This document shows positions 1 to 8,020 of a DNA stretch of 64,000 nucleotides, one piece after another. The notes under the pieces are model-generated. The model was not told the origin of the DNA and did not search any database. It was given only the letters and a program-made list of their open reading frames with translations. Both the position numbers and the translations under genes were made by a program. The stretch is taken from the NCBI RefSeq assembly GCF_003605195.1, contig NZ_QYOS01000023.1:186001-250000 (forward strand). Reading direction: 5' to 3'. How positions within the stretch are numbered: position 1 is the stretch's first letter; each line of letters starts with the position of its first letter. This DNA is from Aurantiacibacter odishensis. Lineage in GTDB: Bacteria; Pseudomonadota; Alphaproteobacteria; Sphingomonadales; Sphingomonadaceae.

Positions 1-180
1 CGCGCTGGGCGCGGGGCCATAGGGGTTCTCGTTGCGGGCCAGCATGGCGATGCCATCGCCGGGGCCGAAATTGCTCGCGACAGAAACAATGGGGTCTGCC
101 TGCCCCAGTGCCGGGAAGGCGGCGGCCATGCCTGCTGCTGCGGCGCCTCCGCCAAGGAAAGTCCTGCGTGCAATGTCCAT
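1..180 (-). CDS. Tat-exported PLP-dependent aminotransferase (partial, N-terminus only)
   Basis: Only the first 60 codons are in the window; the gene runs off the left edge. The protein begins with a twin-arginine type signal (R5-R6 followed by TFLGGG and an Ala-rich stretch), then residues 47-60 read LARNENPYGPAPSA. That sequence is the N-terminal substrate-loop signature of histidinol-phosphate-type class I/II aminotransferases. A GGGG ribosome site lies upstream of the ATG at 180. It sits 22 nt downstream of the TauE/SafE permease gene on the same strand, so the two are probably co-transcribed. The Tat signal suggests a periplasmic enzyme rather than the cytosolic HisC of histidine synthesis. 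The substrate cannot be told from this fragment. Confidence 0.75.
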   Translation of the reverse strand, partial: MDIARRTFLGGGAAAAGMAAAFPALGQADPIVSVASNFGPGDGIAMLARNENPYGPAPSA

Positions 181-202
181 CGCTGTTACCCCTTTTTTCC
201 GC

Positions 203-1021
203 TCACGAATTGAAGATCATCGTCGCTCCGACAAAGATGAGATAAATTCCGAACACCCGGCGCAGCAGCGCGGGAGACAGCTTGTGCGCCACCGCCACGC
301 CCAGAGGCGCTACAGCCACGCTGGTGACGATCACGGCCAGCGCGGCGGGCAGGTTGACATAGCCCAGCGAGCCCCACGGCAGACCGATCTCGTCCGCGCC
401 GATCACCATGAAGCCGATCGAGGCCGGTACTGCGATGATCGCGCCCATGCCGCTGGCCGTGCCGATGGCGCGGTGGATGCTGATGCCGCAAATCGTCATC
501 GTCATGGTGGTGATGGTGCCGCCACCGATGCCGAGCAAGCTGGACAGCAGGCCAAGGCCGCCGGCGAGCCCTGCCCGCGTCACGCCGCCCGGCATGGCGC
601 TGGCCAGCTGCCGGTCGTGCACGCGAGGGCTGAGGAAATGGACGGCGAAGCCGAGCACACCGATGCCGAAAATCAGCGCGAGCGTGGAGGAACTGACAAG
701 GTCGGCGATCCACGCGCCCAGCACGGTGCCGCCCACCACCCACGGCGCCCAGCTTTTGAGCACTCCGGTATCCACGGCCCCGCGCAGAGCATGGCTGCGC
801 ACGGAGCGCAGCGAGGTGAAGATGATGGTAGCAAGGCTTGTGCCAACGGCCACGTGCGTCAACTGGTCCGGGGCGGTGCCCAGCAGGGGCAAGATGAGGA
901 TGAGCGCTGGCACGACAACGAAGCCACCGCCGATGCCGAACAGACCGCCCGCAAATCCCGCAGCCGCCCCTGCCGCCAGCAGGGCGAGAAAGGGGAGGAA
1001 CAGGGCAGAGTCAACGTTCAC
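203..1021 (-). CDS. TauE/SafE family sulfite exporter-like permease
   Basis: Polytopic inner-membrane protein of about 272 residues with roughly eight hydrophobic segments. The two glycine-rich half-repeats typical of TauE/SafE (DUF81) are visible: GGLFGIGGGFVVVPAL near the N-terminus and LLGIGGGTITTM in the second half. Family members export sulfite, sulfoacetate or other organic anions; the substrate here is unknown. I chose the GTG at 1021 (MNVDSALF) because AGGG lies about 9 nt upstream and it gives the normal family N-terminus. An ATG at 1051 would add ten residues with a poorer ribosome site. It is the upstream partner of the Tat aminotransferase gene and is divergent from the mannose-6-phosphate isomerase gene. 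Confidence 0.85.
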   Translation of the reverse strand: MNVDSALFLPFLALLAAGAAAGFAGGLFGIGGGFVVVPALILILPLLGTAPDQLTHVAVGTSLATIIFTSLRSVRSHALRGAVDTGVLKSWAPWVVGGTVLGAWIADLVSSSTLALIFGIGVLGFAVHFLSPRVHDRQLASAMPGGVTRAGLAGGLGLLSSLLGIGGGTITTMTMTICGISIHRAIGTASGMGAIIAVPASIGFMVIGADEIGLPWGSLGYVNLPAALAVIVTSVAVAPLGVAVAHKLSPALLRRVFGIYLIFVGATMIFNS

Positions 1022-1200
1022 GGCGTCAAACCCTACGTTGCAACGCAACATTGGGCGAGAGGCTTTTTGCAGGGCTGGTCTTTGTGCCGTAAGTGTCTAA
1101 CAGGGCGCAAAGAGAGGTTCGCAGTCCGACGTGGTTAATATTTATCAAGAATTTTCAGTTTATGCCTGGTGCCATGTTCGAGTCGAGAATTGACCTGCCG

Positions 1201-2004
1201 ATGATGCTGCCAACGCGTATCGTCGAGAAAGTGTGGGGCCGCGAGTCCCTGCCTGCACCGTTTCGCGCGCCCGAAGGTGCGCGCGTGGGCGAAATCTGGT
1301 TCGAACCGCCGCCCGCCATGTCGCAACTGCTGGTGAAGTACCTTTTCACGAGCGACAAGCTGTCAGTGCAGTGCCATCCCGATGCCGCGCAGGCGCGCGA
1401 AGCAGGCCTGGGCGAGACGGGCAAGGACGAATGCTGGGTGGTCATCGCCGCCGAACCCGGTGCCAGCCTCGGCATCGGCTTCGACCGCCATCTGGACCCC
1501 AAGGCCATGCGCGAGGCCGCTCGCGACGGGTCTATCGAGCACCTGATGCAGTGGTACGAGGTGCAGGCGGGCGACGTGTTCTACATTCCCGCCAACACCG
1601 TCCACGCCATCGGCTCTGGCTGTTCGATCATCGAAGTGCAGCAGAACACCGACATTACCTACCGCCTTTACGATTATGGCCGCCCGCGCGAGTTGCACCT
1701 GGAGGCCGGAATGGCGGTGGCGGACGGCTCGCCTTACGATACTTCGCTGCACCAGCGCCTGCCGGACAGCGGCAGCGCCACGCTGGTGGACGGACCTTTC
1801 TTCCGCCTCGACTGGGTGGACGGCGTGCCGGACGATGGCCTGCTCTACACCTATGCCGAGCCGCTGCTTGTGCTGCCGCTGGCCGGAGAAGTGCTGGTAT
1901 CGGGCAGCGAGGTGGTGAAGCCGGGCGAATGCGCGCTGGCACCCGATCTCGCCAGCGTCACTTTTGCCCCGCAGGGCAAGGCGCTGGTGACAGCGCCCTG
2001 CTGA
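1201..2004 (+). CDS. manA: class I mannose-6-phosphate isomerase
   Basis: Cupin-type zinc isomerase interconverting mannose-6-phosphate and fructose-6-phosphate, feeding GDP-mannose synthesis. Visible signatures are VEKVWGRE at the start, the QCHPD zinc-binding motif, GDVFYIPANTVHAIGSG, and the EVQQNTDITYRLYDYGR strand. At about 267 residues it is the short form common in sphingomonads. The start is uncertain. In-frame candidates are GTG 1093 and ATG 1162, 1174, 1201 and 1204; I prefer 1201 because homologous proteins begin just before the VEKxWGR motif. It is convergent with gdhA, with only 13 nt between the two stops, and no separate terminator is evident. Confidence 0.85.
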   Translation: MMLPTRIVEKVWGRESLPAPFRAPEGARVGEIWFEPPPAMSQLLVKYLFTSDKLSVQCHPDAAQAREAGLGETGKDECWVVIAAEPGASLGIGFDRHLDPKAMREAARDGSIEHLMQWYEVQAGDVFYIPANTVHAIGSGCSIIEVQQNTDITYRLYDYGRPRELHLEAGMAVADGSPYDTSLHQRLPDSGSATLVDGPFFRLDWVDGVPDDGLLYTYAEPLLVLPLAGEVLVSGSEVVKPGECALAPDLASVTFAPQGKALVTAPC

Positions 2005-2017
2005 GAGACCTTAAGGC

Positions 2018-3382
2018 TTACATCACGCCGAAAGCCAGCATCGCATCGGCCACTTTCTTGAAGCCCGCGATGTTCGCGCCTTTCACATAGTCGATGTGGC
2101 CATTCCCCTGATCGCCGAATTCCACGCACTTGCCGTGGATGCCTTCCATCAGCTCGGTCAGCATGTCGCCCAGACGACCGTGATTCCAGCTGATACGCTC
2201 CGAGTTCTGGCTCATCTCGAGGCCGGAGACAGCGACTCCACCAGCGTTGGCGGCCTTGCCCGGCGCGTACATGACCTTGGCATCCTGGAACACGTGCACG
2301 CCTTCCAGCGTGGTGGGCATGTTCGCGCCTTCGGACACGGCCTTCACACCGTTCTCGACAAGCGCCTTGGCATCCTCCTCGTCAAGCTCGTTCTGAGTCG
2401 CACAGGGCAGCGCCAGATCGGCGGAAACCTTCCACGGGCGCGCACCGTCACCGTGGTAGGTGGCATTGGTGAAGTGGTCGCAATACTCGCTTATGCGCCC
2501 ACGCTTCACGTTCTTGAGGTGCTTTACCCAATCGATCTTTTCCTGGTCGATGCCGTCGGGATCGTGGATGAACCCGCCGCTATCGGACAGGGTCAGCACC
2601 TTTCCACCAAGCTGCGTAATTTTCTCCGCCGCGTGGGTCGCCACATTGCCGGAGCCGGAGATGACGGCGGTGTGGCCCTCCACGTCCATGCCCTTGTGCT
2701 TCAGCATGTTGCGCAGGAAATAGACCGCGCCGTAGCCGGTCGCCTCCGGCCGCATGGCGGAGCCGCCGTATTCCAGCCCCTTTCCGGTCAGCACGCCTTC
2801 CCAGCGGTTCACGATGCGCTTGTATTGGCCGAACATGTAGCCGATCTCGCGCCCGCCCACGCCGATGTCGCCCGCGGGCACGTCGGTATCGGGGCCGATG
2901 TGGCGGTAGAGTTCGGTCATGAAGCTCTGGCAGAAGCGCATCACCTCGGCATCGGACTTGCCCTTGGGATTGAAGTTCGCCCCGCCCTTGCCGCCGCCCA
3001 TCGGCAGGCCGGTCAGCGAGTTCTTGAAGGTCTGCTCGAAGGCGAGGAACTTCAGCACGCTTTCCGTCACGCTCGGATGGAAGCGGATGCCCCCCTTGTA
3101 TGGGCCGATGGCGTTGTTGCACTGGACGCGCCAGCCGCGCTGCACGCGGATGTTGTGGTTGTCGTCCTCCCAGCACACGCGAAAGCTCACCACCCGGTCG
3201 GGCTCGGCGATTCGCCGCAGGATCTGCGCCTGGTGGTATTCTTCCTTGTCTTCGATGAATTCGAAGATGTCCTGTGCCACTTCCTGCACGGCCTGGACGA
3301 ATTCGGTCTGCCCCGGATTGCGCTTCTTCACCCCTTCCATGAACTGGTTGAGGTCCACGTGACGATCGTAAACGGAAGCCAT
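2018..3382 (-). CDS. gdhA: NADP-specific glutamate dehydrogenase
   Basis: Catalyses reductive amination of 2-oxoglutarate with ammonium and NADPH in the cytoplasm. The 454-residue length matches the hexameric GDH class. Motifs visible are GGIRFHPS, PMGGGKGGANF with the active-site lysine, DVPAGDIGVGGREIGYMFG, and a Rossmann stretch SGSGNVATHAAEK. The start is the ATG at 3382, preceded by a six-G run in GGGGGGATAGAAG. The frame stays open upstream to 3664, but that extension overlaps the divergent cyclase gene and does not look like GDH. The gene diverges from the CHASE2 cyclase over a 139-nt intergenic region that must hold both promoters. Confidence 0.97.
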   Translation of the reverse strand: MASVYDRHVDLNQFMEGVKKRNPGQTEFVQAVQEVAQDIFEFIEDKEEYHQAQILRRIAEPDRVVSFRVCWEDDNHNIRVQRGWRVQCNNAIGPYKGGIRFHPSVTESVLKFLAFEQTFKNSLTGLPMGGGKGGANFNPKGKSDAEVMRFCQSFMTELYRHIGPDTDVPAGDIGVGGREIGYMFGQYKRIVNRWEGVLTGKGLEYGGSAMRPEATGYGAVYFLRNMLKHKGMDVEGHTAVISGSGNVATHAAEKITQLGGKVLTLSDSGGFIHDPDGIDQEKIDWVKHLKNVKRGRISEYCDHFTNATYHGDGARPWKVSADLALPCATQNELDEEDAKALVENGVKAVSEGANMPTTLEGVHVFQDAKVMYAPGKAANAGGVAVSGLEMSQNSERISWNHGRLGDMLTELMEGIHGKCVEFGDQGNGHIDYVKGANIAGFKKVADAMLAFGVM

Positions 3383-3521
3383 TCTTCTATCCCCCCTTGA
3401 TTGAACAATGCGCGACTCTTGTGCGCCTCTTATGACTCCTTTGCGCCGCGTTGACGAATCCCGATCGACTTGAATTTGCCGCGCGAGTGAAAGACAAGGG
3501 TGTCGCAAGGGGGATTTCATC

Positions 3522-5606
3522 GTGGCGGAGCGGGCTTCACCGCACTGGTATTCGGCTGGCTGGCGCAATGTGCGCGAGGCGGGCACGCGGCGGCTGGTGA
3601 CGACGGCGGTGCTTTTGCTGGCAGCCGTGTTGCTGGCCCGCTTCAGCTGGAGCCTGCCCGGCACGGACGATGCCGAGCGCGCGCTCTACGATTACCGAGC
3701 CTATACCCTGGCGCAGCAGGTGGAGCAGGACGAGCGCATCCTGATGGTCACCTACACCGACCAGACCCTGATCGCGCTGGAAAAGCGTTCGCCGCTCGAC
3801 CGCGGGATGCTGGCAGACGCGCTGGAGAACCTGGACGCGATGGGCGCGAAGGCCATCGGCGTCGATATCCTGTTCGACCAGCCGCAGAGCGAGGATGCCG
3901 AATTGATCGAGACCCTGCGCGGAATGGAGACGCCCACGCTGCTCGCCTACACCACGTTCGAGGCGAACTCGCTCGACATGAATTACGAGCAGCAGCAGTT
4001 CCTCGACCGGTTCATCGAACAGCTCGAAGGTTCGAACGTCGCCCCGGCGAGCGTGCGTATGCCCTCGGATCAGGGCGTTACGCGGGTCTGGCCCGATATC
4101 GACCCCGACCTGCCGCCCCTGCTGGGCCGCGCGATGTTGCGCGCTGCGGGCGATCCGGCGGTGGAGCAGTTCGATGGCTACGAGGGCGCAATTCGGTTCC
4201 GCCTGCCCGGCGTCTACGAAAGCGAGGTGCCGGACGAACCCGACGCTCACGATATCCCTATCTATACCGAACTGACGATAGACCTGTTCGCCAATCCCGA
4301 TATTGCCGCCGGTCTCGCGCCGATCGTGACGGGCCGCTACGTCATCATCGGCGGCGATATCGTCGATTACGACCGGGCACTGACGCCCTTCTCCTCGCGT
4401 GAGGATGACTGGACGGCTGAAGGCAGCCGCTCGCCCCGTCCGCCGGGGATGGAACTGCACGCCGATACCATCGCCCAGATGCTCGACGGGGCGCGCCTGT
4501 CGCAGCCATCGGGCCTCGCACTGTGGTCGCTGGCGCTCTTCACCGTTCTGGCGGCCACCGTCACCGCGCTGCTGGAACTGCGGGGCTGGCGCTTCGTCCC
4601 CGTCTTTCTGGTGCAACTGGCGGTGTTCATCGGCCTGCCGCTCGTCCTCCACGCGCGCGGCGTCGACACCTACGGCTTTCCCGCCGTCGGCCCGGCGCTA
4701 GGCTGGATCGTCGCCTTCACCGCCGTCACCAGTACGGCCCGCGCGGCCACGGCGGTGCAGCGTCAGTTCGCAGAGGGCGCGCTGGGCAAATACCTGCCCC
4801 AAAGCATCGCCGACGAGATCATCGAGCATCCCGAACTGCTGCGCCTGCACGGCGAGAAGCGTGAGATCTTCGTGCTGTTCTCCGACCTCGAAGGCTTCAC
4901 CAAGATGAGCCACGCCATCCCGCCCGAGATGGTAGCCAAGCTGCTCAACAGGTACCTGGAAATGCTGTCCGAGGTCATTCTCGATCACGGCGGCATTCTC
5001 GACAAGTTCATCGGCGATGCCGTGGTCGCTTTCTGGGGCGCTCCGATCAGCCGCCCGGACGATGGCGAGCGAGCGGCCCGCGCGGGATATGCCGTCTACC
5101 TGGCGGGCGAGCGTTTCCGCGAGGAAGTGGCCGCGATGGACCCGGACCTGCCCCCCATCGGTGTAACCCGCGTGGGCCTGCACGTGGGCGAGGCCGTAGT
5201 AGGCAATTTCGGCGGCGAGAACCGCATCCAGTACACCGCACTCGGCGATTCGATGAACACGGCGGCGCGGCTCGAATCGGGTAACAAGACGTTCCGAAGC
5301 ACGATCATGGCCAGCGGCGAATTCGCCCGCCGCTCGGGCCTCGACTGGTGGCGACCGATGGGCAGCGTGGTGCTGTCTGGCCGGGCAAGCGCGCTGGAAC
5401 TTGCCGAGCCCGCACCCGATTTTCCCGCGGAGGACCGGCAGGCCCTCGCCGAGGCTGTCGGGATTCTGGGCACGGACCGCGAGCGCGGGGTGGAAGCGAT
5501 TGCCACCCTCGCTGCCCGCTATCCGAACGATACCGCACTGCAGGCCTTGCTGGAGCGGAGCCGCAACCTGAACACGGAAGGTGCCTATGTCATGGGCTCG
5601 AAATAG
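3522..5606 (+). CDS. CHASE2-domain adenylate/guanylate cyclase (class III)
   Basis: Membrane-bound sensory nucleotide cyclase of 694 residues. TM1 lies at about 25-43, followed by an extracytoplasmic CHASE2 sensor to about 310. Three more hydrophobic segments at about 333-410 lead to a cytoplasmic class III catalytic domain at about 447-610. Catalytic residues are present: metal aspartates D455 (FSDLEGFT) and D499 (FIGDAVV), base-recognising K495, and D576, N579 and R583 in ALGDSMNTAARLE. The Lys/Asp pair favours ATP, so the product is probably cAMP. It starts with GTG at 3522 behind AAGGGGG. The genes that follow include a protein with two cyclic-nucleotide-binding domains (19920-22385) and a CpdA-like phosphodiesterase (16356-17216), which makes a local cAMP circuit plausible. 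Confidence 0.93.
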   Translation: MAERASPHWYSAGWRNVREAGTRRLVTTAVLLLAAVLLARFSWSLPGTDDAERALYDYRAYTLAQQVEQDERILMVTYTDQTLIALEKRSPLDRGMLADALENLDAMGAKAIGVDILFDQPQSEDAELIETLRGMETPTLLAYTTFEANSLDMNYEQQQFLDRFIEQLEGSNVAPASVRMPSDQGVTRVWPDIDPDLPPLLGRAMLRAAGDPAVEQFDGYEGAIRFRLPGVYESEVPDEPDAHDIPIYTELTIDLFANPDIAAGLAPIVTGRYVIIGGDIVDYDRALTPFSSREDDWTAEGSRSPRPPGMELHADTIAQMLDGARLSQPSGLALWSLALFTVLAATVTALLELRGWRFVPVFLVQLAVFIGLPLVLHARGVDTYGFPAVGPALGWIVAFTAVTSTARAATAVQRQFAEGALGKYLPQSIADEIIEHPELLRLHGEKREIFVLFSDLEGFTKMSHAIPPEMVAKLLNRYLEMLSEVILDHGGILDKFIGDAVVAFWGAPISRPDDGERAARAGYAVYLAGERFREEVAAMDPDLPPIGVTRVGLHVGEAVVGNFGGENRIQYTALGDSMNTAARLESGNKTFRSTIMASGEFARRSGLDWWRPMGSVVLSGRASALELAEPAPDFPAEDRQALAEAVGILGTDRERGVEAIATLAARYPNDTALQALLERSRNLNTEGAYVMGSK

Positions 5607-5740
5607 AACGGGCCGATCTGCGGCGCGCCAAGTAATCTCCCGCAGGACCGGCGCACCGGAAAGAAAAGATTCTTAACATGGCTGACAACTTGGCCAGCTT
5701 TTTGTTACAACGTCTGCCAGACGTGTGGAGGAGTGAAGCG

Positions 5741-6487
5741 ATGCCCGGTGGAAGCAGGCTTGTACTTGCGCTGGCCGCCTCGACTGCGGGGCTGGTCATG
5801 GCGCCGCAGGCGGCATACGCCGGCACGGTTGTGGCCGCCAGCGGGCCATCCGCAGGTACCTATTCCGTAGGCACGCAGATCAGCGACACCCAGCGCATCA
5901 CCTTGCGTGAAGGCGACGTGATCACCGTGCTCGACGGCGGACGCACCCGCGTCCTGCGCGGCCCGGGCACCTTTGTCCTCGCTTCGCGCACCAATGCCGG
6001 ATCGCGCAACACCGCGCTTGCCGCCCTCACCTCACGCCGCCCGCAGGCGCGCATCGCATCCTCGCGCGGCGTTCCTGGCGCGGATGGGGAGACGAACCCG
6101 AACATCTGGTACGTCGATGTTGCCACGCCCGGCACGATCTGCCTTTCGGATGTAGACCGGGTGAACCTGTGGCGCGCGGACAAGACCGGAGAGGCGATCT
6201 ATTCGATCGCCCCTGCCGGTTCGCCCGACGATGCCGTGCAGGTGATCTTTGCCGACGGCGATGGCCTTGCCCGCTGGGAATCGGCGCTGCAACTGCGCGA
6301 CGGGATGACCTACACCATTGGCCGCGCACCTGATGACGAGGCGGTGCAGGTGACTTTCAGGTTCCTGTCCGACGTGCCCGACGACGGCGAGGCGCTGGCG
6401 CAGGCGCTGATTTCCAATGGCTGCGAGGTGCAGCTTGCCCAGATCGTTGCCGCAGCCCACGGCGCAGGTGAAGGCGAGGAAAGCTGA
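5741..6487 (+). CDS. exported FecR-like protein of unknown function
   Basis: Predicted periplasmic or surface protein of 248 residues with a Sec signal peptide (cleavage near AYA|GTV, about residue 27). The segment REGDVITVLDGGRTRVLRGP resembles the FecR-type all-beta domain, in which short strands alternate with glycines; the rest matches nothing I recognise. A GGAGGAG ribosome site 7-10 nt upstream supports the ATG at 5741 over an in-frame ATG at 5678. It follows the CHASE2 cyclase. From memory, CHASE2 cyclases and FecR-like proteins often adjoin TPS/CHAT loci in other bacteria, so it may belong functionally with the 23.5-34.3 kb operon rather than with the cytochromes. The function is unknown. 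Confidence 0.8.
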   Translation: MPGGSRLVLALAASTAGLVMAPQAAYAGTVVAASGPSAGTYSVGTQISDTQRITLREGDVITVLDGGRTRVLRGPGTFVLASRTNAGSRNTALAALTSRRPQARIASSRGVPGADGETNPNIWYVDVATPGTICLSDVDRVNLWRADKTGEAIYSIAPAGSPDDAVQVIFADGDGLARWESALQLRDGMTYTIGRAPDDEAVQVTFRFLSDVPDDGEALAQALISNGCEVQLAQIVAAAHGAGEGEES

Positions 6488-6494
6488 TTACCGA

Positions 6495-6555
6495 CCGGCG
6501 CGACGCCTGATCGCCGCGCCGGCCGACATGGAGGAAAAGGCAGCGGGGGGCTGCC
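6495..6555 (+). other. two stem-loops between the FecR-like and pentaheme cytochrome genes
   Basis: Two perfect inverted repeats lie in the 96-nt gap. CCGGCGCG at 6495-6502 pairs with CGCGCCGG at 6515-6522 (12-nt loop). GGCAGC at 6539-6544 pairs with GCTGCC at 6550-6555 (5-nt G loop). No T-run follows either, so these are not classic intrinsic terminators. They could attenuate or protect transcript ends, separating cyclase/FecR expression from the cytochrome operon. The assignment is an inference. Confidence 0.4.
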
Positions 6556-6583
6556 GGTTGAAAAAGTATCGGGGGGATACGCA

Positions 6584-8020
6584 ATGGGTTCAAGCGCCGG
6601 AACGCGACGCGCCATGACCGCCTTTGGCGCAGTGGTTCGCGCTGTGTCGCGCCGCGCTTTGCGCGTGCTTCCGGCATTGGGCATCGGTGCGGGCACCGCT
6701 GCTGCGATTTCCATCGGCCTTTCCGGCAGCGACCCCTTGCAGGCCCAGTCCGGTTATACCTTCACCGGCGTTGCCAGTTGCGCAGGCTCCACCTGTCACG
6801 GCCGCAGCGAGGGCAACGGGGCTATCGTGCGGCAGGACGAGATTGCAACATGGCAATCGCCCAGCGCCGTCAGCGGCGCGCATTCGCGCGCGTTCAACGT
6901 GCTACAGGGGCGTCGGGGACGCCAGATCGTCGCCTCGCTAGGTTACAACGGCCAGCAGGAGGCGGAGAACTGCTACGGCTGCCACGCCACTTTCGCCCCG
7001 GTCAGCCAGCGGGGGCCGAAATTCCAGCTGGATGACGGCGTGGGCTGCGAGAGCTGCCACGGCCCATCGATCGGCTGGCTCGAATCACACTACGAAATTC
7101 AGGGCACCCACGCCAACAACGTGGCCAATGGCCTCACCCCGCTCGACCAGCCGCAGGCCCGCGCCCGCGTCTGCCTCGATTGCCACTACGGCAGCACCGA
7201 GCGGGGCCAGTTCGTCACCCACGCGATGATGGCGGCGGGCCACCCGCGCATCACTTTCGAGCTCGACCTGTTCAGCGCCTTCCAGCAGCACCACGATGTC
7301 GATGAGGACTACGTCCAGCGAAAGGGCCGGCCCGACAGTGTGCGCCTGTGGGCCGTGGGCCAGGCAGAAGCCGTCGCCCGCGCGACGGACCTCTTCGCCC
7401 GTCCCGCCTACGGCACCCAAGGTGTCTTCCCGCAGCTCTATTTCTACGATTGCCATTCGTGCCACCGCCCGATCACCGATGGCAAGGATCGCCGCCTGAC
7501 GTTCGAGACCAATCCGGGCCGGCCGATCACCTTCGGCCAACCGCCGTTCAACGACGAGAACATCATCATGCTGAATGCGGTTGCCGACGCTCTCGCGCCG
7601 GGCCGGGCAGACAGTTTCCGCAATTCAGCGCGCGCTTTTCATGCGTCGATGAACCAGGGCCGCGCCGAAGCGCAGCAGGCCGCGATAGCCCTGCGGCAGG
7701 AAGCGCTGGCGCTGTCGCAAACCCTGTCCTCGCGCAGCTATGATGGCGGCGCAGCGTTCACCGTGGTGGAACGCATCGGCAGCAACGCCACGGCGCCCCG
7801 CTTCACCGATTACGCGGGCAGCGTGCAGGCGGTGATGGCGGTCGACACCCTGCTCAACGCCATGGTCAGCGACGGGCGCGTGACTGTGGGCGCAGCCGCC
7901 GGGATCCGCGCCAGCATCAACCGCGCCTACGACGCCGTGACCTCACCCGAAAGCTATCGTCCCTCAGCCTTCCGCACCGCGTTGGGCGAAGCGACGTCCG
8001 CTATTGGGCGGTTGCAATAA
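6584..8020 (+). CDS. pentaheme cytochrome c (cytochrome c554-like)
   Basis: Exported multiheme electron carrier of 478 residues. After an N-terminal signal (RR-rich, hydrophobic to about residue 55) come five heme-attachment sites. The first is an expanded C66-x4-C71-H72 (CAGSTCH); CYGCH at 130, CESCH at 155, CLDCH at 197 and CHSCH at 290 follow. Distal histidines in THAMMAAGHPRITFELD fit bis-His ligation of the cytochrome c554 family. The C-terminal third is helical with no heme sites. The ATG at 6584 has a GGGGGGATA leader 7 nt upstream. The stop overlaps the next ATG by one base (TAATG), so translation of the GlcG-like lipoprotein is coupled. Its probable role is a periplasmic electron relay. 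Confidence 0.88.
   Translation: MGSSAGTRRAMTAFGAVVRAVSRRALRVLPALGIGAGTAAAISIGLSGSDPLQAQSGYTFTGVASCAGSTCHGRSEGNGAIVRQDEIATWQSPSAVSGAHSRAFNVLQGRRGRQIVASLGYNGQQEAENCYGCHATFAPVSQRGPKFQLDDGVGCESCHGPSIGWLESHYEIQGTHANNVANGLTPLDQPQARARVCLDCHYGSTERGQFVTHAMMAAGHPRITFELDLFSAFQQHHDVDEDYVQRKGRPDSVRLWAVGQAEAVARATDLFARPAYGTQGVFPQLYFYDCHSCHRPITDGKDRRLTFETNPGRPITFGQPPFNDENIIMLNAVADALAPGRADSFRNSARAFHASMNQGRAEAQQAAIALRQEALALSQTLSSRSYDGGAAFTVVERIGSNATAPRFTDYAGSVQAVMAVDTLLNAMVSDGRVTVGAAAGIRASINRAYDAVTSPESYRPSAFRTALGEATSAIGRLQ

Noticed and set aside
32-1138. Long plus-strand open frame opposite the TauE/SafE gene
   Set aside because: Low-complexity Arg/His/Ala-rich translation typical of the antisense frame of a GC-rich gene; the minus strand gives a clear membrane protein family.
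2096-3400. 434-codon plus-strand open frame opposite gdhA
   Set aside because: Shadow frame; gdhA on the other strand is unmistakable.
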